DNA from: Argonema antarcticum A004/B2
GTDB taxonomy: Bacteria > Cyanobacteriota > Cyanobacteriia > Cyanobacteriales > Aerosakkonemataceae
Direction: 5' to 3'
Assembly (NCBI RefSeq): GCF_023333585.1
Contig: NZ_JAIQZN010000015.1
Span: 39,252-103,251 of the forward strand
DNA: 64,000 nucleotides
Positions 7,781 through 15,549 of the stretch are shown piece after piece. The position numbers were made by a program, and so were the translations under genes. Under the pieces are notes generated by a model, which saw only the letters and a program-made list of their open reading frames with translations, was not told where the DNA came from and ran no database searches. Numbering within the stretch: the first letter of the stretch is position 1; each line of letters opens with the position of its first letter.

Positions 7781-9133
7781 ATGATACATCAGCAAGGCAG
7801 CGTTTCATCTAGTTTACAGAAAGGAAAAAAAATAAGCAAGCATATTCTGATCGCTACTTTTGGTTCGCTTGGGGATTTATATCCTTACATGGCGATCGCA
7901 AAGGAGATGCGGACAAGGGGCCATCGGGCTGTCATAGCTACCAACGAGATATACCGCCAGATGATCGAATCGGAAGGAATTGAGTTTCGGGCTATCAGAC
8001 CTAACGGGTTAATCAACGTGGAAGAAGAAGGGGAGTTTATCGAGTTGCTCAGAGATTCCCAACAAGCGCTTGACTATGGTGTCAGCTATCTGATCGGGCC
8101 TCATTTGCGGGCAACTTACAGCGACTTGCTGGAACCAGTACAAGAAGCGGACTTGCTGCTAACGCACCACCTTGCTTTTGCAGGAACTCTGGCGGCTGAA
8201 AAAACTGGGACTCCCAGGGTATCCACCGCCCTGGCACCGATCTCGTTCATGTCTGTCTACGATTTGCCGACGCTTTCACCGCTGCCGACATCTGCTTACG
8301 AAGCTGCCTTGACGCTGGTGGCTAACGACGCTAAGCATCGTTTTTTTCGGTGGAAAGCACGCTTTTGGAGTGCGCCAGTGCGGCAACTGCGGGCTGAACT
8401 GGGTTTAACGCCTTCATGCGATCCCGTATTTGAAGGTCAGCATTCACCTGAATTGGTGCTGGCTTTATTCTCCCAGATTCTGGCTGCTCCTCAACCCGAC
8501 TGGCCGCCCCAAACTCGCGTGACTGGGTTTCCTTTTTACGATCGCCAAGAACATCAAGCTTTGTCTCCCGATCTGGTGAAGTTTCTGTCAGCGGGGCCCC
8601 CTCCTATTGTGTTCACTTTAGGCTCGTTAATGGTGTGGACGCCAGGGAACTTTTACTTAGAGGGTGCCATTGCCGCCCAAAAGTTAGGCTACCGCTCGAT
8701 CTTGCTGATGGGACAAGCAGCGCATAGCATTCCCGCGCACCAGCTACCAGAAGGTGCGATCGCGGTTGACTACGCCTCCCACTCGGCTCTTTTTCCTCAT
8801 GTAGCTGCGATCGCCCATCACGGTGGTGTGGGAACAACAGCCCAGGCGCTGCGTGCGGGTCGTCCCATGCTGGTGGTTCCCTACGCCTACGATCAGCCGG
8901 ATAACGCCGCCCGTTTGGTGAGGTTGGGAGTAGCCAGGACGATCGAACGTCAGCATTGTACAGCCGATCGTATTGCTGCCGAACTCAAACTGCTGCTGTT
9001 TGACCCCAATTATGCTGCCAAAGCTACAGAAGTCGGACATTTGCTACAGGCGGAAGATGGTGTTGGGGCGGCTTGCGATGCGATCGAAGCTTTTTTAAAC
9101 GACGAGATGGGAAGGCGATCGGATAAGTCCTGA
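7781..9133 (+). CDS. GT1-family glycosyltransferase (MGT/sterol-glucosyltransferase type)
   Basis: 450 residues with a GT-B layout. The N-terminal Rossmann half opens HILIATFGSLGDLYPYMAIA. The C-terminal nucleotide-sugar-binding half contains the GT1 signature HHGGVGTTAQALRAGRP followed by PYAYDQPDNA. These enzymes transfer sugar from UDP- or TDP-sugars to lipid or small-molecule acceptors; members with this N-terminal pattern are often annotated as sterol/rhamnosyl-type. The acceptor cannot be inferred. It stands alone on the plus strand, divergent from the lectin genes. No clear Shine-Dalgarno sequence precedes the ATG. Confidence 0.9.
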   Translation: MIHQQGSVSSSLQKGKKISKHILIATFGSLGDLYPYMAIAKEMRTRGHRAVIATNEIYRQMIESEGIEFRAIRPNGLINVEEEGEFIELLRDSQQALDYGVSYLIGPHLRATYSDLLEPVQEADLLLTHHLAFAGTLAAEKTGTPRVSTALAPISFMSVYDLPTLSPLPTSAYEAALTLVANDAKHRFFRWKARFWSAPVRQLRAELGLTPSCDPVFEGQHSPELVLALFSQILAAPQPDWPPQTRVTGFPFYDRQEHQALSPDLVKFLSAGPPPIVFTLGSLMVWTPGNFYLEGAIAAQKLGYRSILLMGQAAHSIPAHQLPEGAIAVDYASHSALFPHVAAIAHHGGVGTTAQALRAGRPMLVVPYAYDQPDNAARLVRLGVARTIERQHCTADRIAAELKLLLFDPNYAAKATEVGHLLQAEDGVGAACDAIEAFLNDEMGRRSDKS

Positions 9134-9154
9134 CTCTTTGTGGCCCAGGATGGT

Positions 9155-9234
9155 TTTACAGCGGCTTGCAGTCGAATGAAGTACACAAGAGAAACCCGGT
9201 GAGAGCAGAAGTTACCGGCTTTCTCTGTACCTCA
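9155..9234. repeat. Dispersed repeat family 1, copy b
   Basis: TTTACAGCGGCTTGCAGT, then ATGAAGTACA and a degenerate AGAAACCCGG...CCGGCTTTCT pair. It follows the glycosyltransferase stop and could serve as its 3' hairpin. Confidence 0.75.
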
Positions 9235-9352
9235 CGGGCATTCTGAATTCCTGAAACATTGGCGGATTCTAAACCCTTCTGACCCTAGTCCCTAGCTATA
9301 ACTTTGGTTGGAAACTGCCAATAAAAATCTCTCCCCACTTTCCCCATTACTC

Positions 9353-9919
9353 CTAATTGGATATCGGAGGGTTGGGAGTAATCAAGCTAATCAGCAGCCA
9401 AAGTACCATTACCGAAACTAAAACTAGCACTATAAGAATAAACGACCCTGCTCCCAATTGTGGGTAAGCTGAAGCTGGGCGAACTTTTTTTACCGCTAGC
9501 GATACTCCGCCACGGTTATCTGGGAGAAGATCGTCGCCAATGAAAAAGCTAACTTGGCGATCTGATGTTAGGGTAAATGATGTATTTTGAGCCTTAGCCA
9601 ACGCCTGTTCGGGCGTTGAATATTTGCTAGTAGCAGGAATAGCGATCGTAAATTCACTTGAGGTTATGTTATATTCATTCACCCACCCCGTGATGCAGTT
9701 TTCTCCTTTTTCATCACATCCGGTCGTAAAATCCCAAAGACTCCACGCATCATACTGTCCCCCTTCTGATGTGCCGACAAATCTGACTTCATAGGTTCCG
9801 GCTTTTAAGAACTGGACGACTGGATTTGCTTTATTGTTGGTCGTTGCATCTACGTTAATAATAGTTGCGGCATCCGCCCCTGTTGATGACGTTTGAGAGG
9901 ATTTAACTTGCTTTGCCAT
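9353..9919 (-). CDS. Putative surface-anchored protein with C-terminal transmembrane helix
   Basis: 188 residues from ATG 9919, which has AGGAG seven bases upstream; the longer frame to 9961 lacks this and runs into a hairpin. The central domain contains AGTYEVRFVG, GGQYDAWSLWDF, a Y-x-TPEQALAKA segment and VSFFIGDDLLPDNRGGVSL. I associate this combination with the ectodomain of cyanobacterial PEP-CTERM-like proteins. There is no PEP motif; the C-terminus is a single hydrophobic helix (ILIVLVLVSVMVLWLLI) with a short polar tail. No N-terminal signal peptide is evident, so it may be a tail-anchored protein. Function unknown. Confidence 0.75.
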   Translation of the reverse strand: MAKQVKSSQTSSTGADAATIINVDATTNNKANPVVQFLKAGTYEVRFVGTSEGGQYDAWSLWDFTTGCDEKGENCITGWVNEYNITSSEFTIAIPATSKYSTPEQALAKAQNTSFTLTSDRQVSFFIGDDLLPDNRGGVSLAVKKVRPASAYPQLGAGSFILIVLVLVSVMVLWLLISLITPNPPISN

Positions 9920-9954
9920 AAGGGTTTCTCCTGTCTTCTTTCTCTTCCTTAAGA

Positions 9955-9989
9955 CCAACAACCAAATTTAAGATAAATTTGGTTGTTGG
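9955..9989. promoter_or_regulatory. 16-bp perfect hairpin in the 5' leader of the 9353-9919 gene
   Basis: CCAACAACCAAATTTA (9955-9970) pairs perfectly with 9974-9989 across a 3-base AGA loop. It lies about 35 bp upstream of the chosen start codon. It could be a leader stem-loop or an operator. Confidence 0.5.
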
Positions 9990-10217
9990 CGATCGCTATT
10001 AATTCAATGAGTAAATATTGCTATTTTAGAATAAAATTGTCAATAGGTAGCTTGACCCCCTGAAGTTTGATTCTCATTCTCCGATTCTCTATCTAAGTAT
10101 TTATACTCAAGACTTTGCTCAATCATTTACTTTTACGCTTCTGTGAATGTCTATGTGACAGTTAAGGGTGCGGAATGTGGGTTAAAAAGGCAGCAACACT
10201 AACCAGTTCATTAAATA

Positions 10218-10269
10218 AGCCTCGGTAATTGCAAAGGCTAACACTCGCACTTGCATAACTACCGAGGCT
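10218..10269 (-). terminator. Hairpin downstream of the MscS-like gene
   Basis: AGCCTCGGTA at 10218-10227 pairs with TACCGAGGCT at 10260-10269 around a roughly 30-base loop, about 30 bp past the stop of the channel gene. The U-tract is weak, so this may be a dispersed repeat used as a 3' structure. Confidence 0.4.
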
Positions 10270-10300
10270 GTAATTTTCCTAATACCTAGTTGTGGTTCTA

Positions 10301-12049
10301 CTAGAAATGAGGCGGTTTATCCTTTTGATTTCTGAAAGATCCCAACCATTCGCGGACTTGATCGGCGGCGATGTCGCGACTGCCCAAACCAAAGGCTAAA
10401 GCAATAGCAACTGCGATCGCACCCAGCAGCAATCCAAAGGCCAAATTGACGATATCGCTGGCGATACCCATCTGTTGCAGCGCCATTGCAGAGACTAAAG
10501 CAATAATCGCAATTCGCGCTGTATGACCGAGTATCCGGGCTTGCTGACCCCCAGAACTGGTAATCAAATTGAAGGCGAGGTTAGCCAGATACAAACCGAT
10601 CGCAAACACCACCAACCCAGCCAGAATGCGGCCAGATACGGCAATAATGCTGGTAACAATTGTCGTCAGCGCCGCAAATTCCAGCACCTCGGTTGCTGGC
10701 ACGATCGCTAAGAGCATAATGCCGACAAGCGCCACAATACCCACAACCTCCGATGGAGTTCGGGTAGTAACAGGTGATGGCTGAAGAACAGTACCTGGTT
10801 CCTCTGGTGAGTAAGGAGCTTCATCTGGTACTGGTGCCCCAGATGGAGGGATAATAATCCGACGACGATCTCCTACAGTTACTCCCAGTCCCAACCAGTT
10901 GAAAATATTGTTAAAGCCAATGCTAGTCAGGATATTGGTGAGCAAATCTGCCACAAATTTCCCGATGACGTAGGCGACTATCAGAATTAACGCAGCCGTG
11001 AAAATTTTGGGAATAGCGCTGAGAATCTGGTTGAGCATTTCGATCGCCGGAGCCGAAATCGCCTCAATTTTCAGGGCGTTAAGGGCTGCGATCGCAGTCG
11101 GAATTAAAATTAATACGTAGACAACCGTACCAATTATCCCCGATAGCGATTGTCCCGTTGTCGCTCGATTCACGCCAAACTGGGCCCCCAAGCGATCGGC
11201 CCCACTAGCGGTCAACAGATTGGTGACAATGCGGCGTACCACTTGGGCAACTAGCCAGCCTGTTGCGGCAATTACAATTGCCGCAAAGATATTCGGCAGA
11301 ATGGAAAGAATGTTATTGAGTAGCTGCTGCACGGGTTGTAGTGTCCCCTGCAACTCTAGAGTACTCAATATAGATGGCAAAAACAGCAAAAAGATAAACC
11401 AGTAGAGCGTATTGCCTATGGTTTCGCTTAAAGAAAATTGGCTTTGCGCTTCCCCCTCAACTTGCTGATTGAGACGTTCATCCAAACGAAGGACGCGCAG
11501 TCCTCTCGTCACCACCAGCTTGATCAGGGTGGCTAGTAACCACGCCACACCCAACAGAATCCCAGCCGCCGCTAACTTCGGCAGGAATATAAAGACCTGA
11601 TTGAGTAGATTGTTCAGCGGTTCGGAAACTGCGGTCAGCTGGAGTGCCTGTAAAAAGGCCACCAGCGTAAAAATGAAGATCAGCCAAAAAACGGCGTCGG
11701 ATATCCATTTTTCGATCGGCGGCCCTTCTGTTTCACTCTGACGCCCTGTAATCCAGGCCGCCAGTTTGTTATCGATATTAGTACGATTCAGTAACCCCCG
11801 CGTTAGGGCGGCTCCAATGAAGGCGATCAAAACGCCAACTACCAAAATTGCGATCGCGCCCAGCAAATTCGGCACAAACTCGCCAAAATTCCCGGCCATT
11901 TGCTGGGAAAATCCATTCCAACTATTTTCCGCTACCCTTCCCGGTGGCGGTGCGGGTGCTGGTCGTCGTTGAACTTGTGCCAAAATCCCATGAGAGAGCA
12001 TCGGTACGCTCACACCCAAATCTCCTATCCCTTGCCAAATACCATTCAT
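10301..12049 (-). CDS. MscS-type mechanosensitive channel-like protein with repeated TM helices (CmpX-like)
   Basis: 582 residues, mostly membrane-embedded. Four copies of a conserved helix motif are visible: VPNLLGAIAILVVGVLIAF near residue 60, then LPKLAAAGILLGVAWLLATL, LPNIFAAIVIAATGWLVAQV and IPKIFTAALILIVAYVIGKF. Each is followed by a basic or polar loop. This is the repeat of the 'conserved TM helix' mechanosensitive family. A proline-rich cytosolic loop (around 405-425) separates the last repeat from three more hydrophobic helices. No MscS beta-domain is seen at the C-terminus, so channel activity is inferred rather than shown. It is monocistronic on the minus strand, with an inverted repeat downstream. 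Confidence 0.85.
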   Translation of the reverse strand: MNGIWQGIGDLGVSVPMLSHGILAQVQRRPAPAPPPGRVAENSWNGFSQQMAGNFGEFVPNLLGAIAILVVGVLIAFIGAALTRGLLNRTNIDNKLAAWITGRQSETEGPPIEKWISDAVFWLIFIFTLVAFLQALQLTAVSEPLNNLLNQVFIFLPKLAAAGILLGVAWLLATLIKLVVTRGLRVLRLDERLNQQVEGEAQSQFSLSETIGNTLYWFIFLLFLPSILSTLELQGTLQPVQQLLNNILSILPNIFAAIVIAATGWLVAQVVRRIVTNLLTASGADRLGAQFGVNRATTGQSLSGIIGTVVYVLILIPTAIAALNALKIEAISAPAIEMLNQILSAIPKIFTAALILIVAYVIGKFVADLLTNILTSIGFNNIFNWLGLGVTVGDRRRIIIPPSGAPVPDEAPYSPEEPGTVLQPSPVTTRTPSEVVGIVALVGIMLLAIVPATEVLEFAALTTIVTSIIAVSGRILAGLVVFAIGLYLANLAFNLITSSGGQQARILGHTARIAIIALVSAMALQQMGIASDIVNLAFGLLLGAIAVAIALAFGLGSRDIAADQVREWLGSFRNQKDKPPHF

Positions 12050-12285
12050 GGTTTTTAGTTCCCTCAGAGTTTACCGACAAAACTATGAAACCTTGTCAGT
12101 GAATTTTTGTCTGTAGCTTCTCTGGCAAATTATCACCTAAGACAGCGTGAGATGAATATGGAAAACAATATACCTCGAAAGAGTATTTTTTATCTATCTT
12201 TATAGATAATTAAGGCTTAAAAGTCAGCGATTCGGTGATTTTTAATTCCCCAAACCGACCTACTCACCCTTATACCCTTGTTAGG

Positions 12286-12732
12286 ATGTCAGAACATCAA
12301 GTTTTTGAACAATCGATTCAAATCAATGCTCCCGCAACCGTGGTTGACAATTGTATCGCAGATCGGGACTTAATGCACCGATGGCTCAATCCAGTCCTGC
12401 GTTGCGAACCCGTGGGCGAGTGGAGTACGGATATTGGCAGTCGCAGCCGCTTTGTGATTCAGATTCCCCTGTTACAGCCTACCCTAGAAAGCATTGTGGT
12501 GGAGCGGAAACCCGGTCTGATAGTCTGGGGCTTTGAGGGCTTTTTCACAGGACGCGATCGCTGGGAATGCCTACCTGTGGCACAAGGTACTCGCCTGCTG
12601 AACCGTTTTGAGTTCGAGATTCCCAACCCCTTGATTCGCTGGGGCTTCAATACCTTTGCCGCCGCTTGGACTCAAGAGGATATGAAAGCGCAACTCCAAC
12701 GCCTCAAACTGGTGGCTCAAGAGCAATTTTAG
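12286..12732 (+). CDS. SRPBCC-family protein
   Basis: 148 residues from the ATG at 12286; an upstream in-frame start at 12235 adds 17 unconvincing residues. The protein has the START/Bet v1-like layout: FEQSIQINAPATVVDNCIAD at the start, LMHRWLNPVLRCEPVG, a central run of strands (VVERKPGLIVWGFEGFFTG), and a C-terminal amphipathic helix (AWTQEDMKAQLQRLKLV). The family binds hydrophobic ligands or acts as cyclase/aromatase; no specific ligand is inferable. A long heptanucleotide repeat follows immediately after the stop codon. Confidence 0.85.
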   Translation: MSEHQVFEQSIQINAPATVVDNCIADRDLMHRWLNPVLRCEPVGEWSTDIGSRSRFVIQIPLLQPTLESIVVERKPGLIVWGFEGFFTGRDRWECLPVAQGTRLLNRFEFEIPNPLIRWGFNTFAAAWTQEDMKAQLQRLKLVAQEQF

Positions 12733-12890
12733 ATTTTAGATTTTGGATTTTGGATTTTGGATTTTGGATTTTGGATTTTGGATTTTGGATTTTGGATTTT
12801 GGATTTTGGATTTTGACTTTTGACTTTTGACTTTTGACTTTTGACTTTTGACTTTTGACTTTTGACTTTTGACTTTTGACTTTTGACTTT
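12731..12890. repeat. Two abutting heptanucleotide tandem arrays
   Basis: A GATTTTG array (about 12733-12812) switches directly into an ACTTTTG array (about 12813-12890), each with about eleven 7-bp units. These are the short tandemly repeated sequences typical of filamentous cyanobacteria. A shorter ACTTTTG array lies near 52450-52480. There is no coding potential. Confidence 0.95.
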
Positions 12891-12898
12891 TCTAGCCC

Positions 12899-13723
12899 CT
12901 AAAGATCTTGACGCATTCGTGCCACTAACTGGCGTATGGCATCAGCATCTTCAGCGCTGGGAACTTGGACTAGATAAGTCGTAAGGTCTTCACAAGCTGA
13001 CACCCATTCTCCTAGTTGGTAGTATAGAAGACCGCGATCGCGCAATTCCGCCGATACACCTGGAAACAACAGCAAAAGGCGCTCAATTACCGCCAGCGCT
13101 TTGGGTAAATCATTCCGGTTTAAATAAATTAATTTCAGATTCATCAGCATCCGCGCTAAAAAGCGTCGGTTACTCACCGGCTCTATCAGCGATGGTTTCA
13201 ACTCTACCCGCTGCTGATAAATTTGAGATAGTCGTTCCTGGCAATCTTGCTCAAACAAAATCTCGCCGCGATTGAAGGCATCCACATAAATACCCACATC
13301 TTCAAAGTCTGGGCGAATCAGGAAATGCCCCGGCATTCCAATGCCAACCATCGGGAAATCAAGTCGCTGGGCAACCTCCAAGTATACCAGCGAAAGCGAG
13401 ATCGGAATGCCGGTTCGCCGCTCAATTACTTCATTCAAAAAGCTATTGCGCGAATCGTAATAGTCAACTGTATTACCAGTAAAACCCAAATCCTCGTAAA
13501 GGTACTGGTTAATAGTCTGAACAATCCGCAGCGGATACCGTTGGGGTGGGAGACGTTCTTGTATCTCAGATGCCATTGTATCAAGGGCGTTTAAGTATTC
13601 ATTTGGATCTAATTCTGGATATTCTTCCTGTGCAATATGTAGAGCCGCCTTTGCCAGATTGATTTGTTTATCTGGCTGATGAATTTCCTGGTAAAAATAT
13701 TGCCGTGCCAGGGGAAAGTCCAT
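12899..13723 (-). CDS. SirB1-family transglutaminase-like/TPR protein
   Basis: 274 residues from the ATG at 13723 (MDFPLARQYF). A longer frame to 13837 is partly encoded by a dispersed repeat and is rejected. The transglutaminase-like half contains YDSRNSFLNEVIERRTGIP and ISLSLVYLEVAQRL, followed by GIGMPGHFLIRP, the SirB1/Transglut_core2 signature. The C-terminal third is TPR-like (NRNDLPKALAVIERLLLLFP and YYQLGEWVSACEDLTTYL). The catalytic Cys of true transglutaminases is not evident, as is usual in this family. Biochemical role unknown. It is flanked by repeats on both sides, so it is probably monocistronic. Confidence 0.9.
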   Translation of the reverse strand: MDFPLARQYFYQEIHQPDKQINLAKAALHIAQEEYPELDPNEYLNALDTMASEIQERLPPQRYPLRIVQTINQYLYEDLGFTGNTVDYYDSRNSFLNEVIERRTGIPISLSLVYLEVAQRLDFPMVGIGMPGHFLIRPDFEDVGIYVDAFNRGEILFEQDCQERLSQIYQQRVELKPSLIEPVSNRRFLARMLMNLKLIYLNRNDLPKALAVIERLLLLFPGVSAELRDRGLLYYQLGEWVSACEDLTTYLVQVPSAEDADAIRQLVARMRQDL

Positions 13724-13795
13724 AATTGGTTGTTGGTGATTGCGAATTGGGCTTACAGCACTTTTCAGTTGCATAAAGTGTAGCAACAGTACAGC

Positions 13796-13940
13796 CAAGA
13801 AACCCGGTTTCTGGATGTTCAGTTTATTTACGCCCACCTAACTTACAGCGCTTTTTTAGGTGAGTGAGGTACATAGAAACCCGGTAACTCCTGCGAAACC
13901 GGGTTTCTGGGTGTTCAGTTTATTTACGCCCACCTATTTA
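13796..13940. repeat. Dispersed repeat family 1, tandem copies c (with GTTCAGTTTATTTACGCCCACC module)
   Basis: Two AGAAACCCGG units, each followed by GTTCAGTTTATTTACGCCC and CACCTA, lie about 110 bp apart. The same module with inverted ends occurs at 57341-57448. The copy at 13796 would encode the N-terminal extension of the SirB1 frame, which is the reason for rejecting that extension. Confidence 0.85.
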
Positions 13941-14082
13941 TTAACGCAAGTTGCTCGTTATTTGCATAAAGGTATGTTGTTGCGCCTTCTAGCTCTGATT
14001 ACAACTGGGATAAAAGCGCTAAAGCGTAACTACGTACCTGCATAGCAGCCCTAATCTTAATAACTAGCAACTTACGTTATTA
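13939..14082. mobile_element. MITE-like element family 3
   Basis: About 144 bp with inverted ends: TTAACGCAAGTTGCTCGTTA on the left, the complement of AATAACGTAAGTTGCTAGTTA on the right. A partial relative with GTAACTCAAGTTGCTAGC lies near 32715. The right end supplies the TAA stop of the next minus-strand gene (14080-14082). Confidence 0.7.
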
Positions 14083-14781
14083 CCGAAACCCAAGCACTTC
14101 AGAAATTGCCTTCGTAATGTCAAGATAAATGTTGCCTTGCATCTCGCGAAACAATACAAATTGCTGCTGGGGATTGCCGAAAATCGGTCTGATTACCCAT
14201 CCCAGTTGACTGCCGACAAAGCCGTACAACACTAACCAAAATTGCAATATCTTCGTGCGAGTTCCTTGTCCTTCGGTATCTTCTTCGGAAATTAACTGCA
14301 TTCCTTTATAAAGGAAGTTAACACCAATCACTCCTGTGAGAATAAAAATCGCCACATTTAACAATTTAAAAAATTGGTAATTGTCGGTGGTGATCAGAAA
14401 AAACAGGGTGACTGGTGCAAATCCCAATAGGAGGGCGCTAATTACAGAGGCAGCGGTAAGAACGATGATAAAATGTTGTGTGAGGCTGCGACGGGAACCA
14501 AAGAAAATGTTAAAAATGTATAAGGTTGGCAAACAAATCAAAAGGGTGAGTAAGTAGAGGCACGGGAGTTTAACTGCTGCCGACAATGACTGAGGTACGC
14601 TATGGTATAAACCGATAATTGCGCCATAGATAGCGAAAAATAGAGAACTGCAAACGAGTAGGGCGATTATTTTACTTTGCAGTCTGACTCCTTGACGAAT
14701 TTCTTCTAGAAAAGTCTGGCGATCGCGCAGTAAATTAATTAGTACACTAAAGTGGTTTTTCCCCTGAAATTTCTTTTCCAT
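14080..14781 (-). CDS. Multi-pass membrane protein, paralogue of the adjacent gene
   Basis: 233 residues with five or so hydrophobic helices: IIALLVCSSLFFAIYGAIIG, LYLLTLLICLPTLYIFNIFF, FIIVLTAASVISALLLGF, LLNVAIFILTGVIGVNFLY and LQFWLVLYGFVGSQLGWVI. It aligns throughout with the 14814-15518 product, sharing the C-terminal QLGW-x-x-RP-x-FG and VLGFR ending. The family is not recognised with confidence; there is no catalytic motif, so it could be a permease-like or structural protein. The ATG has AAGGAA upstream. The gap to the paralogue is 32 bp, so the two are likely co-transcribed downstream of cruP. Confidence 0.8.
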   Translation of the reverse strand: MEKKFQGKNHFSVLINLLRDRQTFLEEIRQGVRLQSKIIALLVCSSLFFAIYGAIIGLYHSVPQSLSAAVKLPCLYLLTLLICLPTLYIFNIFFGSRRSLTQHFIIVLTAASVISALLLGFAPVTLFFLITTDNYQFFKLLNVAIFILTGVIGVNFLYKGMQLISEEDTEGQGTRTKILQFWLVLYGFVGSQLGWVIRPIFGNPQQQFVLFREMQGNIYLDITKAISEVLGFR

Positions 14782-14813
14782 GATTTTCCTTTCCGTTATA
14801 GTCGATGATTAGA

Positions 14814-15518
14814 TTAACGAAAGCCTAAAATGTAGGCAAGAGATTGAATTATGCTCACATAAAAGTTTCCTTCTCTTTCTCGGAACAGAGAGAAGGGAGA
14901 ATCAGGCGTTCCGAAAAAAGGTCTCAGAGTCCATCCCAATTGACAGCCAACAAAAGCATAAAGGAATAACCACAATTGTAAAATTTTTCGCCTGGTATTG
15001 CTGCCTTCATTGTCTTGCTCTAAGACTAAATTGGCGGCTTTATATAAGGAAGAAACTCCGATAAATCCAGTTACGCTAAAGATAACAACATTCAACAATA
15101 TGAGAAATTGGTAATTGTTGGTGCTAATCAAGAAAAACAGCGCGATCGGCCCGAAGCTGAACAAAAGCACGCTAGTTAATGAAACCGCCGTCAGCACCAA
15201 TGCAAAATGCTGACCTAAAGTGCGTTTGGAGCCAAAAATAATATTAGCAAAATACAATGTTGGCAGACAAATCAGCAGTGTGATTAAGTAGAGGGCTGGA
15301 AGTTTAACAGCCGAAGCCAAAGCTTGCATCCAGCTATGATATATACCCATGATACCGCCATAGATGGCCAGAAATATCGAACTGCAAACAAGCATAGAAA
15401 ATATTTTACTTGGCAATCGGGTTCCTTGGCGAATTTCTTCTAGAAATAGTTGGCGATCGCGCAGTAAACTAATCAGCACTGTAAAGTATTTAATTCCTTG
15501 GGATTGCCGTTCCATCAT
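14814..15518 (-). CDS. Multi-pass membrane protein, tandem paralogue
   Basis: About 234 residues from ATG-ATG at 15518/15515, which has GAGG five bases upstream and matches the start of its paralogue. The longer frame to 15593 would overlap cruP by 44 bp. Hydrophobic helices: IFSMLVCSSIFLAIYGGIMG, LYLITLLICLPTLYFANIIF, LVLTAVSLTSVLLFSFG, LLNVVIFSVTGFIGVSSLY and LQLWLFLYAFVGCQLGWTL. The conserved C-terminal FREREGNFYVSIIQSL and ILGFR mirror the neighbour. Function unknown. Placement directly after cruP (31 bp from its stop) hints at a thylakoid or membrane-pigment context, which is only an inference. Confidence 0.8.
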   Translation of the reverse strand: MMERQSQGIKYFTVLISLLRDRQLFLEEIRQGTRLPSKIFSMLVCSSIFLAIYGGIMGIYHSWMQALASAVKLPALYLITLLICLPTLYFANIIFGSKRTLGQHFALVLTAVSLTSVLLFSFGPIALFFLISTNNYQFLILLNVVIFSVTGFIGVSSLYKAANLVLEQDNEGSNTRRKILQLWLFLYAFVGCQLGWTLRPFFGTPDSPFSLFREREGNFYVSIIQSLAYILGFR

Positions 15519-15549
15519 GTTATCCTCAAAAGCAATATTACTAAAATCA

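Noticed and set aside
12731..12890. CRISPR-like tandem array
   Set aside because: Units are 7 bp with no spacers; these are cyanobacterial short tandem repeats.
13724..13837. N-terminal extension of the SirB1 gene
   Set aside because: It is partly the translation of a family-1 repeat; MDFPLARQYF begins the conserved domain.
13860..14045. 61-codon frame
   Set aside because: It lies within repeat families 1 and 3.
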